DNA of 64,000 bases from Siphonodentalium dalli (taxonomy: Eukaryota > Mollusca > Scaphopoda > Gadilida > Siphonodentaliidae), in the NCBI GenBank assembly GCA_032622095.1, contig CP136064.1:114316004-114380003 (forward strand), read 5' to 3'. The translations under genes and the position numbers were made by a program. Shown here piece by piece: positions 11,904 to 23,339 of this stretch (position 1 is its first letter; every line of letters starts with the position of its first letter). A model generated the notes under the pieces. It saw nothing but the letters and a program-made list of their open reading frames with translations, did no database searches and had not been told where the DNA came from.

Positions 11904-12824
11904 TCTATTATATATTTTGGAAGATCTGTGTGTGTGTGTGTGTTCGCGATGGACTCGAACACGGCTGGACCGATTTCGACCAAACTTGGTACGGACACGT
12001 AATTCGACCCGGGAACGAACATTGGCCTATTGATTTTCAGATACGAGATCAACTTTTCAATTGCTGAGGTCAAATCTGTTTTTACGCTGTGTTACGGGAC
12101 TTTCATTTGAGTTCGGTGCTTACAAATCGATTCGAAACAGCGCGAATAATAAAATGCCAGTCATAATAATGACACTTTGAGAATCTTTCGTGTTTCCTCT
12201 TTCCAACGATATATAATGCGTATGTATCCGTTTTAGTTATCTGCCTCAATTATCAAGAAGAAGTGGTACTATCTTCCATCAGGATAAAAACAATGCGTAA
12301 CTTCTATGACGTCGTTAGAGGTCATAACGTTAGATCACGTTAACGCTTAACCGGCCGATGCATTTGACTGTTTCAGACGTCTTGGCGATATCTCGGGCAC
12401 CGATGGTAATTTATCTTTACGTTGAAACTTGATAATTAATGAGCGTGTGTATATGAGGCGCGTTTATATACTTGAGTGGAAATCAAATCGGGTTAAACTG
12501 GCGGATTTTTACGGACGAAATTTGATGCATAGGGTATCTCGGTATCCGCTGGGCCGATTTCCACCATTTTTGAGGTGTTGGTGTTTGACCCCACCTGACC
12601 TTGACCTTCAAAATGGTCAATTCAAGGTCAAAGCCCGGACGAAGTCGCGTAACCTTCTACAAGGTCAAATCGGGTAAAACCGGATGGATTTCGACTGGTA
12701 CTTTTGTCGGGTACTTTTGTTCGGGCAGTGTTTTGGACGGGTCAAATCGTGACCCCACTTGACCTTGGCCTTCAAAATAGACAATTCAAGGTCAAAGCCC
12801 GGACGAAGTCGGGTCACCTCCTAG
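11904..12824 (+). mobile_element. Helitron-like element Q2, full-length non-autonomous (921 bp)
   Basis: 5' end TCTATTATATATTTTGG at 11904, followed by a TGTGTG run. 3' end is hairpin CCCGGACGAAGTCGGG plus CTAG at 12821-12824, followed by T. It also has an internal decayed terminator ending CTAC at 12657-12660, at the same 164-bp distance from the true end as in Q1. It lies head-to-tail after Q1 without spacer and abuts the LINE remnant to its right, so the pair probably inserted into that LINE. No Rep or helicase coding sequence is visible. Confidence 0.82.
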
Positions 12825-12825
12825 T

Positions 12826-15190
12826 ATTATATAAAACAGAAACCCATCTCCAGAAATAATCTCATCAGATGTGCATGTGGAACAAAATCAAACGCCTTCT
12901 GTGTATCGAGAGTTACCAGATGCAGTGGTTTCCTTAAACCATTAGCTTCATTCATTACTTCAATGATGACGACACCTGCATTAGTTACAGACACTCCTTT
13001 TGTAAATCCCTTTGTAGCATTTATTGAAACGAGTTAATCTTCTCGGATGAAAATTTAATAAGGATGTTTTCTATCACTTTGAGAACAATATGAGTACTTT
13101 GTTGGTAAGTTCTTGTCATCGTTTTTATGCACTGGTGTTAGTACTCCTGTCCTCAATAATGCTGGTATCTTCTGTTCAAAGCATGCATTGGTGAATTCAG
13201 TTAAAAATGTCATGACAGGCTGTCCTCCCATTTTAATATGCTCGGTTTGGAGTCCAGCATGATCTTTAGAATCCAATTCTTCAGACTGTCCACTATCTTT
13301 TCGACTTGATCTTCCCAGATTATTGGTATATACATATGCTGGTTACTTCAGAGAGATTCAATTGTCAGTATATCTTTTCCAATATTTGTTTTGGTCATAG
13401 GAGTCACCGAACAGAGGGTCATACACAGGTGAAGCTAATCCAGCAAAGTACTCCGCCATCCTTCTCTGATATCTTCGTTTGATGTAAGAGTTCTTCCATT
13501 TACAAGTAGTTCCTTTGTATTAGCTATTTGCTTTATTTTGTCTCTGCCTGTTGACCAGTTTGAAGAATAATGTAGAGTTTTGTTGTTTTGCCTTCATAAT
13601 GTCTTCAATCACCACCTTTTTTTTTATTAACAGTATCTAGTCGTTGTGCGCTCCTCCGAATACTCGATGTTCCTTTCTTGTTCAGCAACAATGAGTTGTT
13701 ATGAGATTTAGGACGGCCTTGCTTCTTTTATTCCCAAAATGCTTTCTTGGATTTCTTCACAGCTAATTCTATCTCTTCTGATCAGACAATATCTTCTTAA
13801 TCTTTACCATCGTTCTGTACTTTGGAATACTTTTTCTGTGCAGTAACGTTGAGTGTTTCTGAGAAGTCTTCCATCATATCAAATTGCGGCTGTGGTTTCT
13901 TGTATTGTTGATGACTCCGAACATAGTCTCCGTATGTTTGATGACTGCAGCTCGCCACATTGGCCTACGGACTGGAGAACTGTTGACTTTCTCCTTTCTT
14001 TCAGGAGACATATTTAATGTGTCTTTCGATTTGATCTTCCCAGATTATTGGTATATACATATGTTTGTTACTTCAGAGATATTCAATTGTCAGTATATCT
14101 TTTCAAATATTTTTTTGGTCATAGGAGTCATCGAACAGAGGGTCGGTTATACAAAGGTGAAGCTAATCCAGCAAAGTACTCCGCCCATCCTTCTCTGATA
14201 TCTTCGTTTGATATAAGAGTTCTTCCAATTACAAGTAATTTCTTTGTATTAGCTAGTTGATTTATTTTGTCTCTGCCTGTTGACCAGTTTGAAGAATAAT
14301 GTAGAGTTTTGTTGCATTCATAATTTCTTCAATCACCACCTTTTTTTTAATTAACAGCCAATAGTCGTTGTGCGCTCCTCCGAATACTCGGTGTTCCGTT
14401 CTTGTTCAGTAACAATGAGTTATAAGATTTGGGACGGCCCTGCTTCTATTATTCCGAAAATGCTTTCTTTGATTTCTTCACAGCTAATTAAATCTCTTCT
14501 GATCAGACCATATATTCTCAATCTTTACCGTCGTGCTGTACTTTGGAATACTTTTTTCTGTGCAGTAACGTTGAGTGTTTCTGAGAGGTCGTCCATCATA
14601 TCAAATTGCGGCTGTGGTTTCTTGTATTGTAAATGACTCCGAACAAATTCTCCGTATGTTTGATGACTGCAGCTCTCCCAATAGGCATATGGACTGAAGC
14701 ACTGTTGACTTTCTCCTTTCTTTCAGGAGACATATTTAATTTGATCTTGCCAGTAACTGGAACATGATCCGATGTATTTCCCCATTCCTTTCAGCAATTG
14801 AGATATCTGTTAGCAAGTATTTTGTACGTCTCAGGGTGAAGTTGTAGTCTATTTGTGAGCAGTCCCTCTCATTTGTATTGTAAAAAGCATAATCCAGATT
14901 GATATCTCCTGTTATTTCCCCTCTTCAGAAGTGAAGCATGCCGGTCCCTGCAGTAAATTATGAGATGAGAGTCCTTATACTTCTTAGAAATCTCTGTCAC
15001 TTCATCCAGATATGAGTCAAATATTTCGTCACTGTCGGTATCTCCTTTTGATCTTTATTGAGTAGTGGTGATATAGTACCTTCTTCATCTACGGATTTGG
15101 TGTTAGCTGTGTGTGTATCATGGAAAGTTTCTAGAAATATCTGTTGATATTGATTCGGATTATGTTCTTGTATACATAAGATTTCGCTTG
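12826..15190 (-). pseudogene. Decayed LINE: endonuclease then reverse transcriptase, with internal tandem duplication
   Basis: Read on the minus strand. An AP-type endonuclease C-terminal block lies at about 14740-14830, with NTSDHVPVTGKIK carrying the SDH...PV active-site motif. A linker follows with LVNGRTLTSNEDIREGW near 13500. An RT start, EHIKMGGQPVMTFLTEFTNA, is near 13180-13240, followed by LHLVTLDTQKAFDFV near 12900-12950. Many stops and frameshifts separate the pieces. The linker region is duplicated in tandem (about 13300-14025 and 14026-14740). The RT is cut at its 3' side by Helitron Q2. Confidence 0.82.
13300..14740. repeat. Tandem duplication (about 720 bp) inside the LINE
   Basis: Both halves run from a CTT-GATCTTCCCAG-ATTATTGG block to CTTTCAGGAGACATATTTAAT, with shared landmarks such as CTCTGCCTGTTGACCAGTTTG and TCTGTGCAGTAACGTTGAG. 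Divergence is low to moderate. It lies inside one LINE remnant, so it arose after or during insertion. Confidence 0.85.
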
Positions 15191-15205
15191 ATCCAGTAAT
15201 GTTGA

Positions 15206-15208
<3 letters not shown>

Positions 15209-15245
<37 letters not shown>

Positions 15246-15246
15246 T
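15209..15246. repeat. (TAA)n microsatellite
   Basis: About twelve TAA units. It lies just beyond the upstream (minus-strand 5') side of the LINE remnant. Confidence 0.95.
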
Positions 15247-16045
15247 ATTTTTAATATAATAATGACAGTTTTATATATGGTGAGTAACCAAATACTTGCT
15301 CTAGCACGATTTTAAACATTATAATATTACCCCAGTCTTTGCGTACAAACCAACAAATGAACCGGCTGCAAAAATTTGCAGGCGCTGTTCTAGTTTGATT
15401 TGAATATGCTTTGATAGTCAACAGTATGGCAAGCTGACTGGTAATTGTTAAACGCGTGTGTGGTGCGAAGCCGACATAGTATTGCGACCTTGCCCAAGGG
15501 TCACAACCTGGCGCGGGATTTGAAACAGCAAACAATTGCACGTCGCTCAAAACGATCAAGCCACTGCTGTGTGAAGACTCACAATAGACCAGCGACGCGC
15601 TGCGAACTCACAACGCTGTGTGTAAAGTAAATACAAGAACACCATAATCAGAAATGGTAACGCCCCCAAGATCATATTATTAGCCATAAATATAAATTAT
15701 AATATAAAATATATTTGTTACATGAATGCACCACCTCAGAATTCCGTTAAAACAACTAATCCTTCAAATTATTACAAAAAACTACGGCTTATTACTGCAG
15801 ATTTCTCATTCACCACACCAGAAAGCTTCTAAATGCGGATAAAAAATCGGAGGCATTGTGTTCCCGCCAAGAGTGCACGGCTCAGCCATTGTTCATACCT
15901 AAACATCGAAAGCAATTAACGCGGTCATAATAGTTACTGCAACTATAATACATCCAGCGAATACACCCCCCACGAAAACACGAAATGTATTGTCCTGCGA
16001 GATATCCCATCGCTATAGCTCAATTTGACACGGCCAGATTAGACT
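15247..16045. other. No supported gene
   Basis: A 102-codon minus-strand open frame at 15251-15559 has no recognised motif. The rest is AT-rich with no clear repeat boundary. Confidence 0.4.
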
Positions 16046-16049
16046 TCCT

Positions 16050-16588
16050 ACAATATCCTAAAACAATAAAGCTTCTCAAATCATCGGCATAGTCAACAGA
16101 ACTTTCACGAACTTGGACATCGACACTTTCTAATCGCTCTACATAAGCATGGCCAGACCTATCATCGAATATTGTAACTCTGCATGGAGCCCTCATCACA
16201 AATATCAAAGTATTGTGTTAGAGAAATAAAAATAAAAGCAACGAAACTAGTTCGTCAAATCAAAACTCTATGCTACCGAGACCGAATGATAAGACTCAAT
16301 CTGATGTCTTTAAAATATCGAATATTTAGAGGAGATCTAATCAAGGTATATAAACTGTTGAATGGTCATTACAATATGAATGCCTGTGACCTATTAGAAA
16401 CACATTTATCAAGAAGAACAAGAGGACACAATAAACAGCTACATATGCCCATTGTTAACAAGGCCACAGGAAAATAATTCTTCACGCAGAGGGTGGTAAA
16501 TAGTTGGAACTCTCTGCCAGACTTCGCTGTTGAGGCTCCAACCCTCGATCAATTCAAAATATACATAGACTCATTCTTCTATTAAATA
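16050..16588 (+). pseudogene. LINE reverse transcriptase C-terminal region, remnant
   Basis: Plus-strand frames show SLYISMARPIIEYCNSAWSP (about 16135-16195). After a frameshift comes an open stretch with LKYRIFRGDLIKVYKLLNG (about 16310-16365) and RRTRGHNKQL (about 16412-16440). A stop is followed by an RVVNSWNSLPDF segment (about 16490-16525) and a final TAA near 16583. These are the thumb and C-terminal motifs of CR1/L2/Jockey-like LINEs. A minus-strand Helitron (16592) starts a few bases beyond the stop. Confidence 0.85.
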
Positions 16589-16591
16589 AAA

Positions 16592-17138
16592 CTAGCAGAT
16601 TATCCCGTCAATGGCGGGATTGGTCCCATGGCTTTGGTCGATCCATTATTTTTTGTTTTTCAAGGTAACCCCGTACAGGCACACCGACAGCATGCTATCA
16701 TTTGCGGGTACCCAGTTGGGTGGAGAAAATAACCCGACAAAAATATTCCCCGTCCCGAGTTGACTATATACATAACAAATTTCACGTCGATGTCACCGCT
16801 GACGACCGAGATATCGCCCAAGGTCATTTGTGGGTACCCGTTTCAAGGTCAGGGTCACCTAAGGTGGACAAACTGACCAGACGAAAATCCCCCCCGTCCC
16901 TTGGAAGCCCTAAGTATCCCCAGTTTCCGAGACGGTCGATTAAGCCGTATTTATACTCGTGTATATAAACGCTCTTTAACAACGACACCGCAGATGCGAA
17001 CTCTCCTTAATCATTAACCCATCAATTTCAACAACGGTGGCAGGGCGAAGGGTGACGGAGTGCCCGGACGTGTCGAGCCGTTTTCGTGTCTACAAAGGAC
17101 ACATATATATATACGGAAGTCTCAAAATATATAGTAGA
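16592..17138 (-). mobile_element. Helitron-like element, family C, 547 bp
   Basis: On the minus strand it begins TCTACTATATATTTTGAG (right end, 17138) preceded by A. It ends with a hairpin ATCCCG...CGGGAT and CTAG at 16592-16595, followed by T. The A/T flanks fit Helitron insertion between A and T. The same family appears at 57451-58163 and 61697-63198. It sits just after the LINE stop codon. No coding sequence. Confidence 0.72.
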
Positions 17139-17597
17139 TACGAGTTTGACGACAAGTAATATGATCAAGTGACTCACAAGTAAATATCGAATGACGATAC
17201 ATATGTTTGTAAACAAGCATTTCAAATAATGTTATTGGAACGAAAAGTCGCAAGACTTGTTCCGTATTATGATGATGATGATGATGATGATGATATGATT
17301 GATAGAACAAACCATTTATTATGATGATCGTGTCGTCATTTGTTTAAAATACGTATCAATTGACATATTCGGGGACCTCCGCAAATAGACTCCGCAAATA
17401 GGACCTACTGCGAATTGTCACAACCGGAAAAACCAATTATCTATAAATAAAACGCCCAGCGAACCACAGCTCTCTAGAATCTCTAGGACAGTATACACCC
17501 GAGGGCGTTAAGAAGTCCGACACGCTAACCACTGGGGCTCTTGATGTTTTTGACATTGACTGTCAACATCAAGCAAGACACCAAGCTGCAAAACAGA
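17139..17597. other. No supported gene; (ATG)n microsatellite inside
   Basis: Includes a GAT/ATG trinucleotide run at about 17267-17295. Nothing else was recognised. Confidence 0.5.
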
Positions 17598-17638
17598 GTT
17601 CAGTCCCCTCGCTACGCTCTGCCGCCATGTGTATTTTC

Positions 17639-18028
17639 TTAACCCTTTACCCAACAGAAGGGCCCTGTGCCAATGCATTCTCTTATATATGCGAGTCGAC
17701 CATAGGTCGCCTCGCATATATAAGAGAATGCATTGGCTTAACACATTACAAATTATAAAATTGTTAAAGAATGTAAGAAAAAATGTTAAAAAAAGAATTT
17801 TTTTAGGCCAATGCATTCTCTTATATATGCGAGGCGACCTATGGTCGACTCGCATATATAAGAGAATGCATTGGCACAGGGCATAACTGTAGCTATCACA
17901 ATGTGGTCAAGGAGCCGGTTCCAATGATATCCATATGTGTATGGTTCTATTGAGACAGACCGAAGATATTTTAGGCTGTTGAATCTTTATTTGGCCGGTT
18001 TTGGCCGGTTTGTTGGGTAAAGGGTTAA
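17639..18028. mobile_element. piggyBac-like MITE in TTAA, nested in the outer TIR element
   Basis: TTAA at 17639-17642 and 18025-18028 flanks a 382-bp body. The body starts CCCTTTACCCAACA and ends TGTTGGGTAAAGGG, perfect 14-bp TIRs. CCCTTT next to TTAA is the classic piggyBac terminal arrangement. The paralogous empty site near 47170-47190 has the host sequence without the insert. It in turn contains a palindromic MITE. Confidence 0.85.
17663..17881. mobile_element. Double-palindrome MITE (219 bp)
   Basis: Terminal CCCTGTGCC / GGCACAGGG. Each end is itself a 69-bp near-perfect palindrome (17669-17737 and 17807-17875) with arms containing CATTCTCTTATATATGCGAG, centred on GACCATAGGTC or its complement. 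The two palindromes are inverted relative to each other, so the element can fold as two hairpins or one long stem. A second copy lies at 22088-22458. Confidence 0.85.
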
Positions 18029-18228
18029 TTAAATATAATAAGTGTTTTGCCAGTTACAATTCATTCTGGCTTGATCTAGACAAATTTTAAATGAATATGG
18101 ACAGTTCAGTTTCTCAGAATAATGCAGAATGAATTGTAACCTACAAAAGTCTCAAATAGATAAAGGTGCGATTTCTTCACATTATGTGTGGGTGCTGGCA
18201 GCGGTAAGTCCTGCGTAGGGGACTGAAC

Positions 18229-19984
18229 CTTGCGTGGAGCTTGGCGAGACACGTACAATTTGAACTTGAAGAGGATCTTGTTTACGATGACATAAGTCCC
18301 CCCCCCCCCCCCCCAAAGTAAAACTTTTTCGCCTAATTAGTTAATTTTATTGACGATATTAATATGAACCTGTTTATGACGGTGTTATCCAACCGTGTAT
18401 TTTGGTAACGGTTATAATTTTATTTTGCGACCAAACGTCAGTGCAGTCCAGCAGAAAAGCATGCCTTCTTCGATTGTAATGCACCCGACGCGGTCAGTGG
18501 GTGAAAAATCGATGCTGAAGAAAACCCCAAGTTGGATCAATGAGCGATCTTTAAAAGTATTAAAACGTCTATACAAAAAGAGTTGTTTCTATTAAACGCA
18601 TACTGTTCTTATTGAAACACCGCTCCTGGTTCCCAGTTAAACGACACATTTTTAATAGGGAGTCCCGTGGCAAAATATCTATACTCGTGCATGTAACTAT
18701 TGTAGAATGGTATATATAGTTGAAAATAAAATATCGCACATTAAATGTTTGGACTTTGCATTTTACAGTTAGACCAGAACCAGAACGTTTGCAAATATAT
18801 TTGGCGACAATTATCATATTCAAAGTTTATACATAACATAACTTATCAACAAACATCACCAATGGCGATTAAGATGTAAATGCTTCAGGGGCGGGGGTGT
18901 CCGAGCCCAAATTGTTTAATGACATACATGTAAATTGTTTTCCAAATCCATGTTTATTACACACAAATTAATTATAATAAAATGAATATTCTTGTTCATT
19001 CATATAAATTGAAACAAAATAGAGCATAAATCAAGCGAAGGGGGACTCCCAGTTCCAATATCTACTCAATGTTTGTTCATTTATAACACTATTACATGGG
19101 GTGGGTGTGGCTTCTGACCAGGAAAAGATTTCACTGAAAAAAAGAAGCAATTCCACCAGTTCTCATGTCACATGTTTTCATTGTTGTTTTTAATTCAATT
19201 ACGCATGTGATGCCAAATTCAGCCAATTAATTCTTCTATTTCTTTAAATGGTATCAATATTGAAAGATATATGTATTTATGTATTATTGTACAAGAATAA
19301 ATATACATTTGCATCGATGGTTTCATATAGATATTGTTATCATTGGGGACATGACAAACGGCGGAATGGGACAGGATCCGGGACAAATTGAGAAACTGCG
19401 GGACAAAATTTTTTATTGCGTGGGACGGCCAATATCTCGAGGAATATAACATGTAGAGCGCTCATTTTTTTGTGTCTAACGAAAGCTAGATATTCGCCCC
19501 CAACCAGACATATTAACCCCGAAACTCACCGGACACCGGATGTTCGGCCAACAACTGACCTACACTAAAATTGTCGAAAATCAAGGCAGCGGGACAGCTG
19601 TAGAATTTCGTTTTTTTACAGCGAAAAAGCTATGTCCATAAGCAAATTTGGCATTAAACTGGAGCTTACCATATATTGGACAACATAAATGTATTCATTC
19701 GAGCGACGTGGCTGTTTTACTACACCTAGAGACCGCTTAACCCACCCAAGCGAAGGTACCACGAAAAATGGAAAACTGCCTACGACATCAATGTTTAAAA
19801 TTTAGATTTATCGATGATTACGCTAGCAAACAACAATTATTAGGTATCAACGGTCGCAGTGGGATACTATACACATGTGTTTTATCATTGTGTTGTTTGT
19901 CAAAGTTAATTAACAAATTAATTTGCGTCTTGGTTACTCTTTGTATAATAGCGGCTTCATGTTTCGTATTGACGCGATTTTCTG
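18229..19984. other. No supported gene; poly-C tract
   Basis: Poly-C at about 18299-18314. Several short open frames (18395, 18569 minus, 19219 minus, 19768) have no recognised motif. Confidence 0.45.
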
Positions 19985-20127
19985 TAAACCGAACACCTCT
20001 CTAAACGGAACAGAAAAGTCAGTCAGAATGGTGTTCGTTTTGGAGAGGATTTATTGTATTAAAACAACTCTCTAAACCGAACAAAAAAATGTCAGTCAAA
20101 GGGTGTTCGTTTCAGAGAGTATTACAA
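19985..20127. repeat. Two tandem copies of a ~75-bp motif
   Basis: Each copy has CTCTCTAAAC.GAACA, then GTCAGTCA and GTGTTCGTTT..GAGAG. The outer CTCTCTAAAC and GTTTnGAGAG segments within each copy are partly inverted. This may be a terminal fragment of a DNA transposon, but no boundaries are clear. Confidence 0.6.
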
Positions 20128-20516
20128 AACAAATATACACGCATCTTTGTGCAGAATAACATTCACTTTTGATTTCGGGATTTCTGTTTCTGTCATTGCA
20201 AAGAATACATGTAATTTGTCAGTGTGTTCTTCAATATATTACTTGTTATTGGAACAGAACATTATAATTATGTTTTGCCCTAAATTGACATCACATTTAA
20301 ATGTGTTATGCCTAATGAGTAATGATAGCAGATTTTGGTGATTTTTTTTAGATGCAATGGTTACTGAATATTACCGTATTAGTAAAATAGTTTAGGTTTT
20401 GTCGTAAATGGTATTGCAACCAGAACGCGATGACACTGCATGGGTGGGTGTGTCATTCTTACCGCCTCGTCCAATTCCGAGTAAAAAATTCCACCCCTGC
20501 TATATAGTGTGGTATT

Positions 20517-21604
20517 ACACATGTGTGGGGCGCCGTTATTCTATTTACTAGCTATTTAGTGATATCAATAATTAATTTTATGATATCACTAAATGGATAT
20601 ATGATATCACTAAATCTTTTATGATATCATTAAATAGTTTATGATATCACAAATTCGAATAAGTGATATATCACAAATGGAGTGTACGATATCATAGAAT
20701 AAAATTTGTGATATCACTAAATGCTTACTATTTTATATCACATATTCGATTTTGTGATAACATAAGTTCATTTTGTTATATCAGAAAATTGAATTTGTGA
20801 TATCACTAATTCATTTTGTGACACCAATATATATAAATGGTATGGCTGGACACGCCGTTCTACTATTCATTCAATATTATGTGATATCATTAAATCATTT
20901 TATGAAATGATAAAATCGAATGAATGATATCACCAAATGCTTACTATTTTGTGATATCATATATTATATTTTTTATATTTTAAAATAATTTTGTGATATC
21001 ACTAATTCCCCAACATTTTATGATACAAATACAATGGTGGAAGTTTGCGGGATCGTTTCTTTAGACCGATTTTATTGAAATCGGTCGAATTAGTGATAAC
21101 ATAAAATTTTAAATGTGATATCATAAAATAGCTATCTTTTATTGATATCACAAAATGAATATATGATATCACTAATTCGAATTCATAAAATTAATTCATG
21201 ACATCATAAAATCTAACATATGACTTAACAAAAATAGTAAGCATTTAGTGATATCAATAATTCGATTTTGTTATATGACAAATTTATGTTATGATATAAA
21301 TAAATATTTCATGATATCACTTAATAGTATCATGCATTTAGTGATATCAATAAATAGTCTTTTAATCCAAATTACTGATATCCCATAAATGAATATATGA
21401 TATAACAAATTCGAATAAGTGATATCACAACATAAATATATGCTCTAATACCATCGAATATGTGATATAACTAAATGCTTACTATTTTATGATATCATAT
21501 ATTTGATTTTGTGATATCATATCTTCACTTAGTTTTAATATAAAATTAATTATTGATATCAATGAGTAGGCAATAAATAGAAGAACTGCACCACATACAC
21601 ATGC
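20517..21604. mobile_element. Foldback-like element filled with GATATC palindromes
   Basis: The two ends are diverged inverted repeats of about 65 bp: left CATGTGTGGGGCGCC then TTCTATTTACT and GATATCAATAATTAATTTTA; right the complement of the same order. The interior holds 23 GATATC sites by hand count in about 1 kb, mostly as TGATATCAC or TGATATCAT separated by 15-60 bp of AT-rich sequence. An internal copy of the end motif (GCCGTTCTACTATTCATT) near 20854 suggests a nested or duplicated end. No coding sequence. Confidence 0.65.
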
Positions 21605-21768
21605 AGCATACATACAACAAGAAATGTATCATTATGAATTAACTGTCAATTAAGTTTAATATTGGGCGTCAGTTATTAAAAATGGATCTTTGATATAAAA
21701 AATGATGTAAGATTTGGGCAATAACAATCCTTTATCATATTCGTAATTCGCATCAGCAGTCGTTCATT

Positions 21769-22722
21769 AGAGACCTTTCGCATAACGAACGACTTCAAAT
21801 AATTATTACGAATTGGAATTTGTAGTCGTATTTTTTTCGGACGGTCCAAAAAGCTTTTCGGAGAATTGACAACGAGTCCGCGTGTGAGACAATCGTGTTT
21901 GCCACACTCAGTAATTTTGTTGTTATCAGGTCATAGCTTAGCGCTTTGTGTTTGGCAGGATTGTCGCGTTTCACGACCACGAACGATTTGATAACCACTA
22001 ATAGGTAAAATTTAAGGCCAAACGGCAATCACAAGTCAATTGTGACCCGCCATATCAAATCCAGTCGGAAGTCGGGAATTTTTTTTACCCTGTGCCAATG
22101 CATTCTCTTATATATCCGAGTCGACCATAGGTCGAATCGCATATATAAGAGAATGCATTGGCCTAACAATTTTTTATCATGTTTTTTAAATAAATGTTTC
22201 TTACAATTTTTAGGACATAAAATAAAAAAAAACACCCATTACCCCGCAGGGAGCCCCACACATATATAGAAGCACATAGAAGAGTGTCGTCTGCTCATGT
22301 TTGTCTGGGGCTCTGTATGGGTGAAATTATAAAATTGTTAAAGAATACAAGAACAAATGATGAAAATTGTAAAAAATTGTTAGGCTAATGTATTCTCTTA
22401 TATATGCGCAGCGACCTATGGTCGACTCGTATATATAAGAGAATGCATTGGCACAGGGTAAAAAAATCCCGACTTCCGACTGGATTTGATATGGCGGGTC
22501 AAAATTTAAGGACATAATCTCAGAATCATCGTCAACATTGATGAACTGAGAAACGATCGCTTGGTTACTTATTACTATATGATTCGTTTGCGAAACCGGA
22601 CCATAATCGCAACAACAAATAGGGTAAAAACGACAACGAATATAAATAACACAAGTTCTACTGACGTAGTACCCTATTCATGATAATTATTTATCGTCGT
22701 TGATAGTGCGAAAGGTCTCTAT
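21769..22722. mobile_element. TA-flanked TIR element with nested MITE
   Basis: Ends are TA + GAGACCTTTCGCA (from 21769) and TGCGAAAGGTCTC + TA (to about 22722), with looser inverted similarity further in (ATAATTAT). The TA target and short TIR suggest a Tc1/mariner-type non-autonomous element. Its middle is occupied by the palindromic element at 22044-22500. A second TGCGAAAGGT motif lies just outside, at about 22725. Confidence 0.6.
22044..22500. mobile_element. Double-palindrome MITE, second copy, with extended arms and an insert
   Basis: The core 22088-22458 matches the 17663 element: CCCTGTGCC / GGCACAGGG ends and 69-bp palindromes at 22094-22162 and 22384-22452. Here inverted similarity extends outward to GACCCGCCATATCAAATCCA at 22044 and its complement ending at 22500. 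An 11-bp direct repeat AAAATTTAAGG lies at 22007-22017 and 22501-22511. The centre contains GAGCCCCACACA...TGTCTGGGGCTC (about 22250-22313), probably another small insertion. Confidence 0.75.
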
Positions 22723-23290
22723 TGTGCGAAAGGTGTCGGCTAACCATGCAGTCCGGCGTCAAACGTATCATCTCGTTTCTGGTAAGATTTTGATATCCTT
22801 GTTAACCTGTTGCACATTTAAGGTGATAATGAGTAACACGATTCTCGATTAGGAGATCCTGCATAATTTAAAGATGTCTCGTCCGAACCGACACCAACAA
22901 CTAGTAAAACTTTCTTAACCAAATGTTGCGCTATACCAGGCAAGAGAAAATAAAATAAAATACTTGCAAACAGCATCACGTAACACAAAAATCCACAAAA
23001 GCATCAGTTAGTTATACGATAAAACCAGTAAACAAGATCATAATAGAGAACGCTCTTTATTATTTAGCGAATTGTGGAAACGAAAGCATGGACGCACTTA
23101 AAATGATATGGTCATTTGTATTTTTGCTCGCCTAGCCCAAATTCAATATGTGGGTAACTTTTTTGAAAGTCGATACTGAATATATATTGCATAAAACCAC
23201 ACATGAAAGCTGGGCACTACACACAAAACAAAAAACATAACAAAACAAAAACAAACAAAACAAAACAAAAGCAAAAACTGAACAAAAATA
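22723..23290. other. No supported gene; A-rich (CAAAA)n run
   Basis: An A-rich CAAAA-type run spans about 23222-23278. No coding motif. Confidence 0.5.
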
Positions 23291-23339
23291 CTCAAATTCT
23301 CAAAGCTACTTAAAGTTTAAGTAGCTTTGAGAATTTGAG
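23291..23339. repeat. Perfect hairpin, 24-nt arms and 1-nt loop
   Basis: CTCAAATTCTCAAAGCTACT at 23291 onward is mirrored by its complement at 23316-23339. It is next to the CAAAA run. No associated gene was identified; it may be a remnant of a small foldback element. Confidence 0.85.

Larger units (their letters stand above)
17598..18228. mobile_element. Outer TIR element, interrupted by a nested element
   Basis: Termini GTTCAGTCCCC (17598-17608) and GGGGACTGAAC (18218-18228) are inverted repeats. A diverged paralogue without the insert lies in opposite orientation at 46943-47215. Removing the nested element (17639-18024 plus one TTAA) leaves about 245 bp. The two copies align across GTGTATTTTC / TTAAATATAA and CCAGTTACAATTC.TTCTGGC. 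No transposase. Confidence 0.78.
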
